Below, one piece after another: positions 1-6,413 of a stretch of DNA of 9,546 nt. Numbering within the stretch: the first letter of the stretch is position 1; the number at the start of each line of letters is the position of its first letter. Made by a program: the position numbers and the translations under genes. The stretch spans positions 1-9,546 of the forward strand of contig JALOCA010000064.1 in the NCBI GenBank assembly GCA_023227965.1, written 5' to 3'. A model generated the notes under the pieces. The model did not search any database, was not told the origin of the DNA, and saw nothing but the letters and a program-made list of their open reading frames with translations. The stretch is from Lentimicrobiaceae bacterium (lineage in GTDB: Bacteria; Bacteroidota; Bacteroidia; Bacteroidales; JALOCA01).

Positions 1-16
1 GGGTTGCAATATTCAG
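1..16. repeat. 16-bp terminal direct repeat, left copy
   Basis: The sequence gggttgcaatattcag is identical at 1-16 and 9531-9546. A perfect 16-mer exactly at both window ends is very unlikely by chance. The coding frame is also continuous when the two copies are superimposed. This supports a circular sequence of 9530 bp written with a 16-bp overlap, or a tandem array of that period. Confidence 0.95.
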
Positions 17-664
17 CTTATAATCACCGTCAGGCAAAGTAGCGGGTACTATAAAAGTAAGTTTGGATGGATCGTTTATCAGCAGTGAGGTCTGCGGAAT
101 AGTTATTACCTCCGATGTCTGCTGGTTGATAAGATGGATGCCTATGGCTGGGTCGGTGCCTTCTATCTTTATACGGCTGCCGCTAAGGTTTACACCTCCG
201 CCGGGGCTAAGACGACTGTTTACAGCGCCGGTGGTTACGTCGGTTACAGAGTTTACAAACAGACCCGAAGCGGCCATTCCCCTTACATTTACACTGGTTT
301 GTTTCACTGCTTCGCGAAGTTCGGCAGTAGGTATGGCATTCACCGCCAGGCTATGCTGTGTCGGATCCCAGGTGGCATTATCGCCAATAAAAGTTCCGTT
401 TACCGTAAGGTGGAAATATCCGAGGCCAAATTTTACGGATGCTCCGTTGGATATTTGATCTATGGCTACTTTTTTAAGCAGTTCCACAGAAGATTTGAGG
501 GTGGTTGCACTAAGGTCGGTGCCACGTGCAAGAGCTAAGTTTACCAGATCGTCTTCATTGAGCGATTTGCTGGTTACTACGCGACCGAAACGGTCGTCTT
601 TTTGTTCGGTTAGCGTAAGGTCGTGTAATTCGACCACTACGCTGTTTTTTTCTTTAGTTGCCAT
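1..664 (-). CDS. HU/IHF-like DNA-binding protein with C-terminal DUF4469-type domain (N-terminal 221 codons; continues off the left edge)
   Basis: An open frame starts at ATG 664-662 (MATKEKNSVVVELHDLTL) and is still open at base 1. Residues about 1-125 resemble the HU/IHF-like domain of Bacteroidales nucleoid-associated proteins: SKSLNEDDLVNLALARGTDL, then LLKKVAIDQISNGASVKFGL, and a strand-rich end with NGTFIGDNATWDP and AVNAIPTAELREAV. Residues about 140-221 resemble the Ig-like DUF4469 C-terminal domain: VTTGAVNSRLSPGGGVNLSG, IGIHLIN, FIVPATLPDGDYKLNIAT. No signal peptide is present, so a cytoplasmic, DNA-associated role is expected from the family. The exact function in this family is not well established. 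If the window is circular, bases 9530-9454 supply the last 25 codons and the protein is 246 residues. The frame was read by hand on the minus strand. Its 5' leader (665-1061) carries an inverted repeat and short direct repeats. Confidence 0.88.
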   Translation of the reverse strand, partial: MATKEKNSVVVELHDLTLTEQKDDRFGRVVTSKSLNEDDLVNLALARGTDLSATTLKSSVELLKKVAIDQISNGASVKFGLGYFHLTVNGTFIGDNATWDPTQHSLAVNAIPTAELREAVKQTSVNVRGMAASGLFVNSVTDVTTGAVNSRLSPGGGVNLSGSRIKIEGTDPAIGIHLINQQTSEVITIPQTSLLINDPSKLTFIVPATLPDGDYKLNIAT

Positions 665-669
665 AACTG

Positions 670-702
670 AATTGCTTTAGGGTTGATAAATAAATTGCTT
701 TA
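670..702. repeat. 10-bp direct repeats upstream of the HU-like gene
   Basis: The sequence AATTGCTTTA occurs at 670-679 and again at 693-702, a spacing of 23 bp, just upstream of the start codon at 664. A looser copy of the whole block (TTTAGG, then TTAATAAAT, then TTTTACG) follows at about 721-742. Such repeats could be operator half-sites for the HU-like gene or remains of a small duplication. No regulator is identified. Confidence 0.45.
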
Positions 703-767
703 CGTCATTTTGGATATGATTTTAGGTTAATAAATGGTTTTACGGGTTAAAATGCCAGCCTAAAGCA

Positions 768-882
768 TTCGGAATATCTGAGAGTTTCCCCGCTAAAAGA
801 TAAATGTATCTGTTGTTTTTATTCGTTTCTGTTCCGCCTGTTGAAGCGTTTAATATTTCCCGTTGCTCTCAGATAATCCGAA
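768..882. repeat. long-spaced 17-nt inverted repeat in the leader of the HU-like gene
   Basis: The left arm TTCGGAATATCTGAGAG at 768-784 is the reverse complement of CTCTCAGATAATCCGAA at 866-882, with 16 of 17 positions matching. The 81-nt loop has no gene. The repeat lies about 100-220 nt upstream of the HU-like start, downstream of the promoter-like element at 922-929 on the minus strand. It may form a leader RNA stem, or it may mark the ends of a small non-autonomous element. No clear target-site duplication flanks it. Confidence 0.5.
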
Positions 883-921
883 CTTTCGTTCACTTTAATA
901 TTTACTTTCGGCTTATTACTA

Positions 922-954
922 CAAAACTAATCATAATATTTCAATCGTAATAAA
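922..954 (-). promoter_or_regulatory. candidate Bacteroidota-type promoter for the HU-like gene
   Basis: On the minus strand TAGTTTTG (929-922) fits the Bacteroidota -7 consensus TAnnTTTG. An imperfect -33 box, TTTA instead of TTTG, sits 21 nt upstream (954-951). It is the only match to the -7 motif in the 665-1000 gap on this strand. It predicts transcription starting near 915 and a leader of about 250 nt that would contain the inverted repeat at 768-882. Confidence 0.3.
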
Positions 955-1007
955 AAAGAGAGAAATATTTCCGGATTGAAAATATTAATACCGGGAAAAT
1001 AAAAAGG

Positions 1008-1033
1008 CAGCGCAACTGTTTCCAATTGCGCTG
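1008..1033 (-). terminator. intrinsic terminator of the peptidase gene and upstream operon
   Basis: The arms CAGCGCAA (1008-1015) and TTGCGCTG (1026-1033) are perfect complements around a 10-nt loop. On the minus strand the stem is followed by CCTTTTTATTTT, a U-rich tail. It starts 29 nt past the stop codon of the 1267-residue gene, which is the expected place for its terminator. Confidence 0.8.
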
Positions 1034-1061
1034 TATGAAAGATAGAGATAAGGATACTTTA

Positions 1062-4000
1062 TTATTTTATCAATATCATTTTCTTTGTATCTGCTAATCT
1101 TCCATTTATTTCCATGGAATAGTAATAAATACCGGCAGGCAGATTACTTGCGTTAAAGTTAACCGTATGCAAGCCTTTTTTTAATCCGGATTGGCTTATT
1201 ACCTGCTGTAACGCGCCAAGCTGGTTGTAAACCTTTATATCCACCGAAGATGGTTTGGTTAGTTTAAATGAAATCGTTGTTTCATCACTGAATGGATTGG
1301 GATTGTTTTGCAACAACCTGTCGTTGGAAACTGCAGCAGTGGTTTCAATACCACTTGTGGTTGTACTCTTTTCCGGTAACAGGGACAATAAATAATCCCG
1401 GTTTTGGGTATATTCTGCAAGACTATTTGGCTTGTATTGTAACAGTTTCCCGGTAAATGCCGATTCCTGCCCGCTGTTTTCCATCAAAAAGTACAGATAC
1501 CCTAAATCAATAACGGCAAAAACACTGTCTTCGAGTGTTTCCGGATAAAGTATCTTATTTTCGTACCAGTTGATGGCTGTTTGCCAGTTTTCCAATACCA
1601 CATCACATTTATTGGCAAAAAAGTCTCCCAGCCTGGCTAATACTGTATCAGATTGTATGGTTGCATTGCTTGTGTAATACTGTTTCAAGCCGTTGTAATT
1701 ATTGCCTGCATATTTTTCAAGCCTGAATAATTCCTTTATGGAAGCTTCAGCATACTTAGAATCTGGATATTGTTCGATCAAAGATTGAAGAGTGGTTTTT
1801 GCTTCAGTATAGTTTTCCTGTTCTATTAAACTCATTGCAGTGTTGTAAAGGTCTTCGTCGGAAGCGGTTTCTGTTATTGCCGTTTCTTTTACCCCACTTG
1901 GGCACCATGTTGGGCTATATATATATCCTGACGGATAGAAGTCTTGCTGATAATTGAAGTTTTTGCCCCAGCAATTATATCTTACATCAAACAGGTTTAA
2001 ATTACCATCCGGGTCATAATATACAAGGGGATCATCCGGCGCCCCACTATTGTCTTCATCTACAATAACATTATACCTGAAATACCATGGAAAACAATTT
2101 TGCGAAGCATATACTTCAATGTTTGTATTATTTGTTATCGTTTGTGTTTCCTGATAAGTTTGTGCCGAAGCATTTCCCAGCAACGCAGTGTTACTGTTAT
2201 TTAGCAGCCTTATTCCGTAATAATCGTCTGCAATATGGTTTCCTGCTATTGAGGTATATGAATTATAGACATTAATCCCTGTAAGTAATGCGTTGGTAAT
2301 GGTATTTCCATAAACAGATTGATTGCCATTGTTGCTGCTTCCACAAAACATAAGTTGAATGCCTCTGTGATATCCATTAATGGTATTATTTTCAATAAAA
2401 AATTTTCCGTAATTCTGGATGTCAATAGCAGTTAATGCGTCACCGGTAAATTCACAATTAGTTACTGTTGCTGTAGAATCATTGTCGTCCTGGTTTTCGA
2501 GATATAAATTTGAATGATTAAATACAGAATTTGTTACGGTAACTTTTCCCTTAGAAGATTCTATTGTTTGGCAACTATCAAATGTAGAGTTATTAACTGT
2601 AAGCCTTACGCCAATATTATTAAAACTTGTCCGGTCGAATGCGGAGTTAGCTATGCTAAGACTTCCCTTATAGGCATGCACATTGGCGTCCGTAAACTGG
2701 CATTCATTTACTGATAGAGATACGCTGCTGTTTTCAAGAATACTGTTTGTAAACACTGCACCTGTAATGGTTAGACCAGGCAATGAACTGCCTATATTCA
2801 CCGTCAGCGTCATACCATCTTCCGCAATAAACCGGGCATTTTTTCCCAGACTGATATCTCCACTGATGGCTATTTCGCTGGCACCTCTTTTCCCTATAAA
2901 AGTTACATTATTGCCAACCACAAGAGAAGAGCCATTCTGTACAATTAATTCGCAATTATCCATATTTATTTTTACTCCATCTGCAATAGTAAGTGTGGAG
3001 TTATTGTCCACCACAATCTTTAGGTCCACACCATCTGCTGCAACAAAATTTACATCATTGCTTAGGCTGATATTCCCGTTGATATCTATCTCATTGCTAC
3101 CTCTCTTCCCTGCAAAGGTTACGCTGTCGCCTGTAGATAGGGAAGAGCCTTTCTGCATGATCAATTTGCTGTTGTACATATCTATTCTTACTCCGTCGTT
3201 AATGGTAAGGGTAGCGCTGTCTATTGTAGGTGTAAACCGCGATACCATGTTCGACGTAAAGGTTGTATTCTGGGTAATGGCCGGTGCCTGCGGGCCTTGT
3301 ACTATAAGGTCGTATTCAATGCCGGCAGCAGATGGATTTCCAATGCTGAAAGGCATGGTGCCTGCATATGGCAACTCAAATTTTTCATTCCAGCGGTAAT
3401 CAACCAACGCCAGGTATTTTATTGTTCCACCGCTTGCACTGTCGTTTCTGTTTATAAAAAAGGCTTTACCAAAGTCGGTGTTCCAGTAAAAATAACTGTA
3501 ATCGAACATAACTTCAATTGAATCGGGTAGCAAATTGCCATTTTTATCCTTTCCCTGCATGGGCAACGAGCCTCCGTCATTCTGATAACCCATAAAATCG
3601 TTTGTACCTGCCGGGGAAGAATAATTTGCCAGCGGTGCATAACCACAGCCTAAACGAAGATCATCGCGATCCGGTGCATCCACCTTCACCTTTAACGCCA
3701 GCTCCGGGGTAAATTCAGCCTTTGGGGTTAATACGCAAAACTCATGTCCTCCCCACCACTGAGGAGCAACCGGCTTTTTAAACGGCAACGTACAATACAT
3801 CATCCACCGGTATCCATGAAAATCGCCATTAGGGCCATACGAATTGTAAACTTTTACTGCCCCGGTTTCCCAGTCCTGCATATCAATAATGCCGTCGAAA
3901 TTGTTGTCGCAGGTGTCGCAAATTCTGCCATCAGGCTTTGGAACTTTTTCGTACTCCTGCCATTTTTCGCACCATACTGTATCGCAGTCTCCACCCCAAT

Positions 4001-4865
4001 CATACATTACACTGTCGCTATAGCCTACAATGGTCATGGCATGGCCTCCCGGGTCGCAATAGTTTAATCTTGACATCACCATTTCACCTATATGCGCACT
4101 CAGTGTATTTGTAATATAATCAATGCCAGTTTCAAAATTTACCCCGAAAGTTATCAGCCCTCCGTTGTTGGCATCCCCGACGCCATGGTCATACAAATGA
4201 TGCTTCATCCCGGACAGGTTTGCAACGAGCCGTGCTTTTACTTCCGGCTGCCCAGTGTAGTTTGTGGGAAGACTCATATCAAACCGCTCAGCATAATGCA
4301 GTTTGTTCTTAAAAGCATTGTAGTAATAATCGTAACCGGTAGGCCAGCGCCACAAATCAAGAATGTCATTTTCCCCGGATCCGTCAAACTCGGCATCCGA
4401 CATGCCTCCCGTTTGCATCAGGAATTTCTGTACATATTCGAGGCTGGTATAGCCCTGCCAGTTGGAATAGCCATGGTTCAGATGGTTAAACGAAAAGTTA
4501 GGGACGTAGCGGGTCGTTTGAAGATTGGAAGTTACATTCCGCAGGCGGTTAATCTCGTAGGTAAAGGTGTACCATGCAGTAGCCACATTCTGGCAGGATG
4601 CTGTAGTCTTCTGATGATAAACATAGATGGAATCGGTGTTATCCCTTTGCGGAAAATAGGGTTTGATGGAATTATCCACTTCTACGGGAAGTACCAATGA
4701 GTCCGATTGGGGAGTAATGGTATAAGCAGGCAGCGATTCGTAATACGCCGCGCTGCTCGGGTAATAACCGGAGGTTGAGGTAACCCCCTGCGCTCCTGCA
4801 TAAAAAATGCTAAAGAGCATACAGAAGCCGGCATTGCCGGCTTTCAACAGAGTGAAATTTTTCAT
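1062..4865 (-). CDS. secreted papain-like (C1) cysteine peptidase with beta-helix, TPR-like region and T9SS sorting domain
   Basis: A 1267-residue multidomain exported protein. A signal peptide covers residues 1 to about 26 (FCMLFSIFYAGAQ). The C1 peptidase domain spans about 75-380. It has Gln85 for the oxyanion hole, nucleophile Cys91 (TTASCQNVATAW), His275 (DPGGHAMTIVGY) and Asn341 (VYNSYG), so the papain-like triad appears intact. Between His and Asn is an insert with four cysteines and an EF-hand/dockerin-like loop, DNNFDGIIDMQD (320-331). Residues about 535-935 form an Asn/Ser/Thr-rich parallel beta-helix that includes two 72-residue tandem copies (552-623 and 624-695). Residues about 1003-1160 resemble TPR helices (YNTAMSLIEQENYTEAKTTL). 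Residues about 1183-1267 are a type A sorting domain (NNPNPFSDETTISF, NLPAGIYYYSM, KKMILIK), which directs T9SS export and surface anchoring. It is last in the operon. Its first nine residues (MKNFTLLKA) match those of the gene upstream, so Met16 is a possible alternative start. The substrate is unknown. Confidence 0.88.
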   Translation of the reverse strand: MKNFTLLKAGNAGFCMLFSIFYAGAQGVTSTSGYYPSSAAYYESLPAYTITPQSDSLVLPVEVDNSIKPYFPQRDNTDSIYVYHQKTTASCQNVATAWYTFTYEINRLRNVTSNLQTTRYVPNFSFNHLNHGYSNWQGYTSLEYVQKFLMQTGGMSDAEFDGSGENDILDLWRWPTGYDYYYNAFKNKLHYAERFDMSLPTNYTGQPEVKARLVANLSGMKHHLYDHGVGDANNGGLITFGVNFETGIDYITNTLSAHIGEMVMSRLNYCDPGGHAMTIVGYSDSVMYDWGGDCDTVWCEKWQEYEKVPKPDGRICDTCDNNFDGIIDMQDWETGAVKVYNSYGPNGDFHGYRWMMYCTLPFKKPVAPQWWGGHEFCVLTPKAEFTPELALKVKVDAPDRDDLRLGCGYAPLANYSSPAGTNDFMGYQNDGGSLPMQGKDKNGNLLPDSIEVMFDYSYFYWNTDFGKAFFINRNDSASGGTIKYLALVDYRWNEKFELPYAGTMPFSIGNPSAAGIEYDLIVQGPQAPAITQNTTFTSNMVSRFTPTIDSATLTINDGVRIDMYNSKLIMQKGSSLSTGDSVTFAGKRGSNEIDINGNISLSNDVNFVAADGVDLKIVVDNNSTLTIADGVKINMDNCELIVQNGSSLVVGNNVTFIGKRGASEIAISGDISLGKNARFIAEDGMTLTVNIGSSLPGLTITGAVFTNSILENSSVSLSVNECQFTDANVHAYKGSLSIANSAFDRTSFNNIGVRLTVNNSTFDSCQTIESSKGKVTVTNSVFNHSNLYLENQDDNDSTATVTNCEFTGDALTAIDIQNYGKFFIENNTINGYHRGIQLMFCGSSNNGNQSVYGNTITNALLTGINVYNSYTSIAGNHIADDYYGIRLLNNSNTALLGNASAQTYQETQTITNNTNIEVYASQNCFPWYFRYNVIVDEDNSGAPDDPLVYYDPDGNLNLFDVRYNCWGKNFNYQQDFYPSGYIYSPTWCPSGVKETAITETASDEDLYNTAMSLIEQENYTEAKTTLQSLIEQYPDSKYAEASIKELFRLEKYAGNNYNGLKQYYTSNATIQSDTVLARLGDFFANKCDVVLENWQTAINWYENKILYPETLEDSVFAVIDLGYLYFLMENSGQESAFTGKLLQYKPNSLAEYTQNRDYLLSLLPEKSTTTSGIETTAAVSNDRLLQNNPNPFSDETTISFKLTKPSSVDIKVYNQLGALQQVISQSGLKKGLHTVNFNASNLPAGIYYYSMEINGRLADTKKMILIK
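2781..3212 (-). repeat. in-frame 216-bp tandem duplication inside the beta-helix
   Basis: Two adjacent 72-codon blocks (3212-2997 and 2996-2781) encode similar sequences. The first reads TLTINDGVRIDMYNSKLIMQ, with GKRGSNEIDINGNISL later in the block. The second reads TLTIADGVKINMDNCELIVQ, with GKRGASEIAISGDISL at the same offset. The two GKRG stretches lie exactly 216 bp apart in the DNA. Doubling of this block lengthens the solenoid of the peptidase protein. Confidence 0.85.
4825..4843. repeat. 19-bp palindrome in the signal-peptide coding region of the peptidase gene
   Basis: AAGCCGGCATTGCCGGCTT has perfect 9-nt arms around one base. It encodes residues AGNAG of the signal peptide. It sits where sequence shared with the two propeller genes ends (about 4839-4841), so it may mark a recombination breakpoint or a small inserted palindromic repeat. 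Confidence 0.6.
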
Positions 4866-5098
4866 GAGATTTGATTTAAAGGTTAATAATGGATTAATTT
4901 TATTGTTTGAATATTGTTTCCTGATTGTAGCTTTACAAAATACATCCCGGCAGGCAGTGTACCGGTATCCAAACGGTATTCGCCTAAAGGAGGTATTTCA
5001 AAACTTTTAATATAATTGCCAGCCATACCATATAGCTCTGCTTTTAATACCGATGGATACATTGATTGAAATCTAACAGAGTTTCCGAAAGGATTGGG
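4839..5098 (-). repeat. shared junction cassette, copy 1 (sorting-domain end, spacer, next gene's first codons)
   Basis: About 260 bp covers the last ~73 codons of a propeller gene, its stop, the 17-nt spacer and the first 8-9 codons of the next gene. It is nearly repeated at about 6149-6413 and 7459-7722, at offsets of 1310 bp. Copy 1 differs from the other two in its 5' part, where it reads NPFGNSVRFQSMYPSVLKAE in place of GTYTIFRSASPSVLKA. Confidence 0.8.
4866..4882 (-). repeat. conserved 17-nt intergenic spacer, copy 1
   Basis: The gap between the stop of the propeller gene at 4883 and the start of the peptidase gene at 4865 is CCTTTAAATCAAATCTC on the minus strand. It is identical to the gaps at 6176-6192 and 7486-7502. 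It contains no strong Shine-Dalgarno sequence, which is usual in Bacteroidota. The tight spacing supports cotranscription. Confidence 0.85.
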
Positions 5099-6175
5099 AT
5101 AACAGCTTACGAAGGATTGATGGGCATCAGGATATTTTTCTATCCCTGTAACAATGGTATCTATGCTCCTGTTTAAAAAGTAAAAATCATGCATAAGTAT
5201 CCTGCCTGGTTTATCTACAGCAAGCCTTATGGCACAATTGATTATTAACCCGCTGTTCAGGACGGTGGGGAAAGTAGCCCCGTCGTCTTCCGAAAGGGCA
5301 ACCCCTCCCCAGCCGGCACCACTGTCGTCGCCTGCCATGAATATACGGTTATCGGGCAAAACCAGGAAATCGCTTACGATGGTGTTATATGCATCATAAT
5401 TCCAGATGCCTGTATTGAAGTCGTATGTGTAAATTGCATCATATCCTCCAGCCATCAGCTTGCCTGCATTGTTAAATGCCAGAGTAAAGAAACCTGCGGG
5501 TTCCTGCGGGTCTAATAATACCGCCCAGGTTTTTCCAAAGTCGGTTGAATAATACACTTTCGGATTTTCGTTGCTCCAGTTGTTGGTAAACGTTGAGCAG
5601 GCATAAATCACATTACCGGGACCAAACAGTATATCGGTTACATATTCCCAGTAGTCGCTGTTATAAAGATTCAGCACTACCTCCCAGGTTTCGCCGTCAT
5701 CGGTGGAGCGCAAAATGCCATTTTCCCTTCCGCCGCTTACCAATAGAACGCTGTCGTATCCATATTCAATGGTGCTGTATTGCCAGCTTTCCTGCATAGC
5801 ATCATATACCAACTGCCAGTTTTCACCAAGGTCACGCGAACGGTAAACACCATAATCTACGGATACAAAAAGTGTACTATCTGGCTTAAATGTAATAGAT
5901 CTAACCGTTGGAAAAAGAAAGCCATTATTTTTTGCCTGCCAGGTTAATCCGTTATCATCACTACGGCAAACTCCTCCGCTGGTGGCACCGTGACGTGCAA
6001 GATAAATCCTGCCCTGTGGGTCAACTAATATGTCGAATATAAGACCACCTCCGCAATTATCAACCTGCTCCCAGAAATCCTGGGCTGTGGCGGTATATCC
6101 TGTAATGGTAAGCAGCAGTAGTGTTAGTTTCATCATATTGCGTAAACGGGCTTTCAACAGGGTGAAATTTTTCAT
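4883..6175 (-). CDS. secreted Asp-box (BNR-like) beta-propeller protein with T9SS sorting domain, copy 2
   Basis: A 430-residue exported protein with a signal peptide ending near TATAQ (28-32). Five Asp-box motifs (SxDxGxTW type) mark propeller blades: SDDNGLTW 72-79, SRDLGENW 113-120, STDDGETW 157-164, STDFGKTW 210-217 and SEDDGATF 295-302. This is the fold of sialidase-like, sortilin-like and photosystem-stability-factor-like proteins. No FRIP motif was seen, so sialidase activity is not supported; binding or scaffolding is more likely. Residues about 355-430 (CYPNPFG, PPLGEYRLDTGTLPAGMYFV, IKLIHY) form the T9SS sorting domain for export and surface attachment. The gene upstream is a close paralogue of the same length, and both sit in the operon with 17-nt gaps. 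The annotated start adds MKNFTLLKARLRN ahead of a conventional signal peptide starting MMKLTLLLL, so Met14 or Met15 may be the real start. Confidence 0.88.
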   Translation of the reverse strand: MKNFTLLKARLRNMMKLTLLLLTITGYTATAQDFWEQVDNCGGGLIFDILVDPQGRIYLARHGATSGGVCRSDDNGLTWQAKNNGFLFPTVRSITFKPDSTLFVSVDYGVYRSRDLGENWQLVYDAMQESWQYSTIEYGYDSVLLVSGGRENGILRSTDDGETWEVVLNLYNSDYWEYVTDILFGPGNVIYACSTFTNNWSNENPKVYYSTDFGKTWAVLLDPQEPAGFFTLAFNNAGKLMAGGYDAIYTYDFNTGIWNYDAYNTIVSDFLVLPDNRIFMAGDDSGAGWGGVALSEDDGATFPTVLNSGLIINCAIRLAVDKPGRILMHDFYFLNRSIDTIVTGIEKYPDAHQSFVSCYPNPFGNSVRFQSMYPSVLKAELYGMAGNYIKSFEIPPLGEYRLDTGTLPAGMYFVKLQSGNNIQTIKLIHY

Positions 6176-6413
6176 GAGATTTGATTTAAAGGTTAATAAT
6201 GAATTAATTTTATTGTTTGAATATTATTTCCTGATTGTAGCTTTACAAAATACATACCGGCAGGCAATGTGCCGGCATCCAAACGGTATTCGCCTAAAGG
6301 AGGTATTTCAAAACTTTTAATGTAATTGCCAGCCATACCATATAGCTTTGCTTTTAGTACCGACGGGGATGCTGACCGGAAGATGGTATAAGTTCCGAAA
6401 GGATTGGGATAAC
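6149..6413 (-). repeat. shared junction cassette, copy 2
   Basis: This holds the 3' end of the upstream propeller gene, the spacer and the first codons of the downstream propeller gene. Bases 6351-6412 are identical to 7661-7722 in the FG-GAP gene but differ clearly from the other propeller gene, which otherwise is its closer relative. This suggests a gene-conversion tract. Confidence 0.8.
6176..6192 (-). repeat. conserved 17-nt intergenic spacer, copy 2
   Basis: CCTTTAAATCAAATCTC on the minus strand, identical to copies 1 and 3, between the two propeller genes. Confidence 0.85.

Larger units (their letters stand above)
4883..6192 (-). repeat. 1310-bp tandem duplication, unit 1
   Basis: This unit is one propeller gene plus its 17-nt upstream spacer. 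It matches the neighbouring unit at 6193-7502 along its full length with a fixed 1310-bp offset. The single-codon differences in the signal peptide and in the first blade cancel out. The duplication therefore arose as a whole gene-plus-spacer. Confidence 0.9.

Noticed and set aside
1..16. Terminal 16-mer as an integrase attachment site or transposon end
   Set aside because: The repeat is inside a coding frame that continues correctly across the joined ends, and no recombinase gene is present. Overlap of a circular sequence explains it better.
63..538. Two plus-strand open frames of about 130 residues
   Set aside because: They overlap the minus-strand HU-like gene, which has clear family features. 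The plus-strand proteins look like translated antisense.
681..737. A recurring GGTTAATAA-like motif as a shared regulator site
   Set aside because: The copies at the operon junctions are coding DNA for the end of the sorting domain (IHY and stop), so the similarity to the HU-like leader may be chance in AT-rich DNA.
2683..3399. 238-residue plus-strand open frame
   Set aside because: It is opposite the well-supported peptidase/beta-helix gene and has no recognisable domain or start context. It is a shadow frame.
4092..4700. 202-residue plus-strand open frame
   Set aside because: It lies opposite the catalytic domain of the cysteine peptidase, whose triad is intact on the minus strand. It is a shadow frame.
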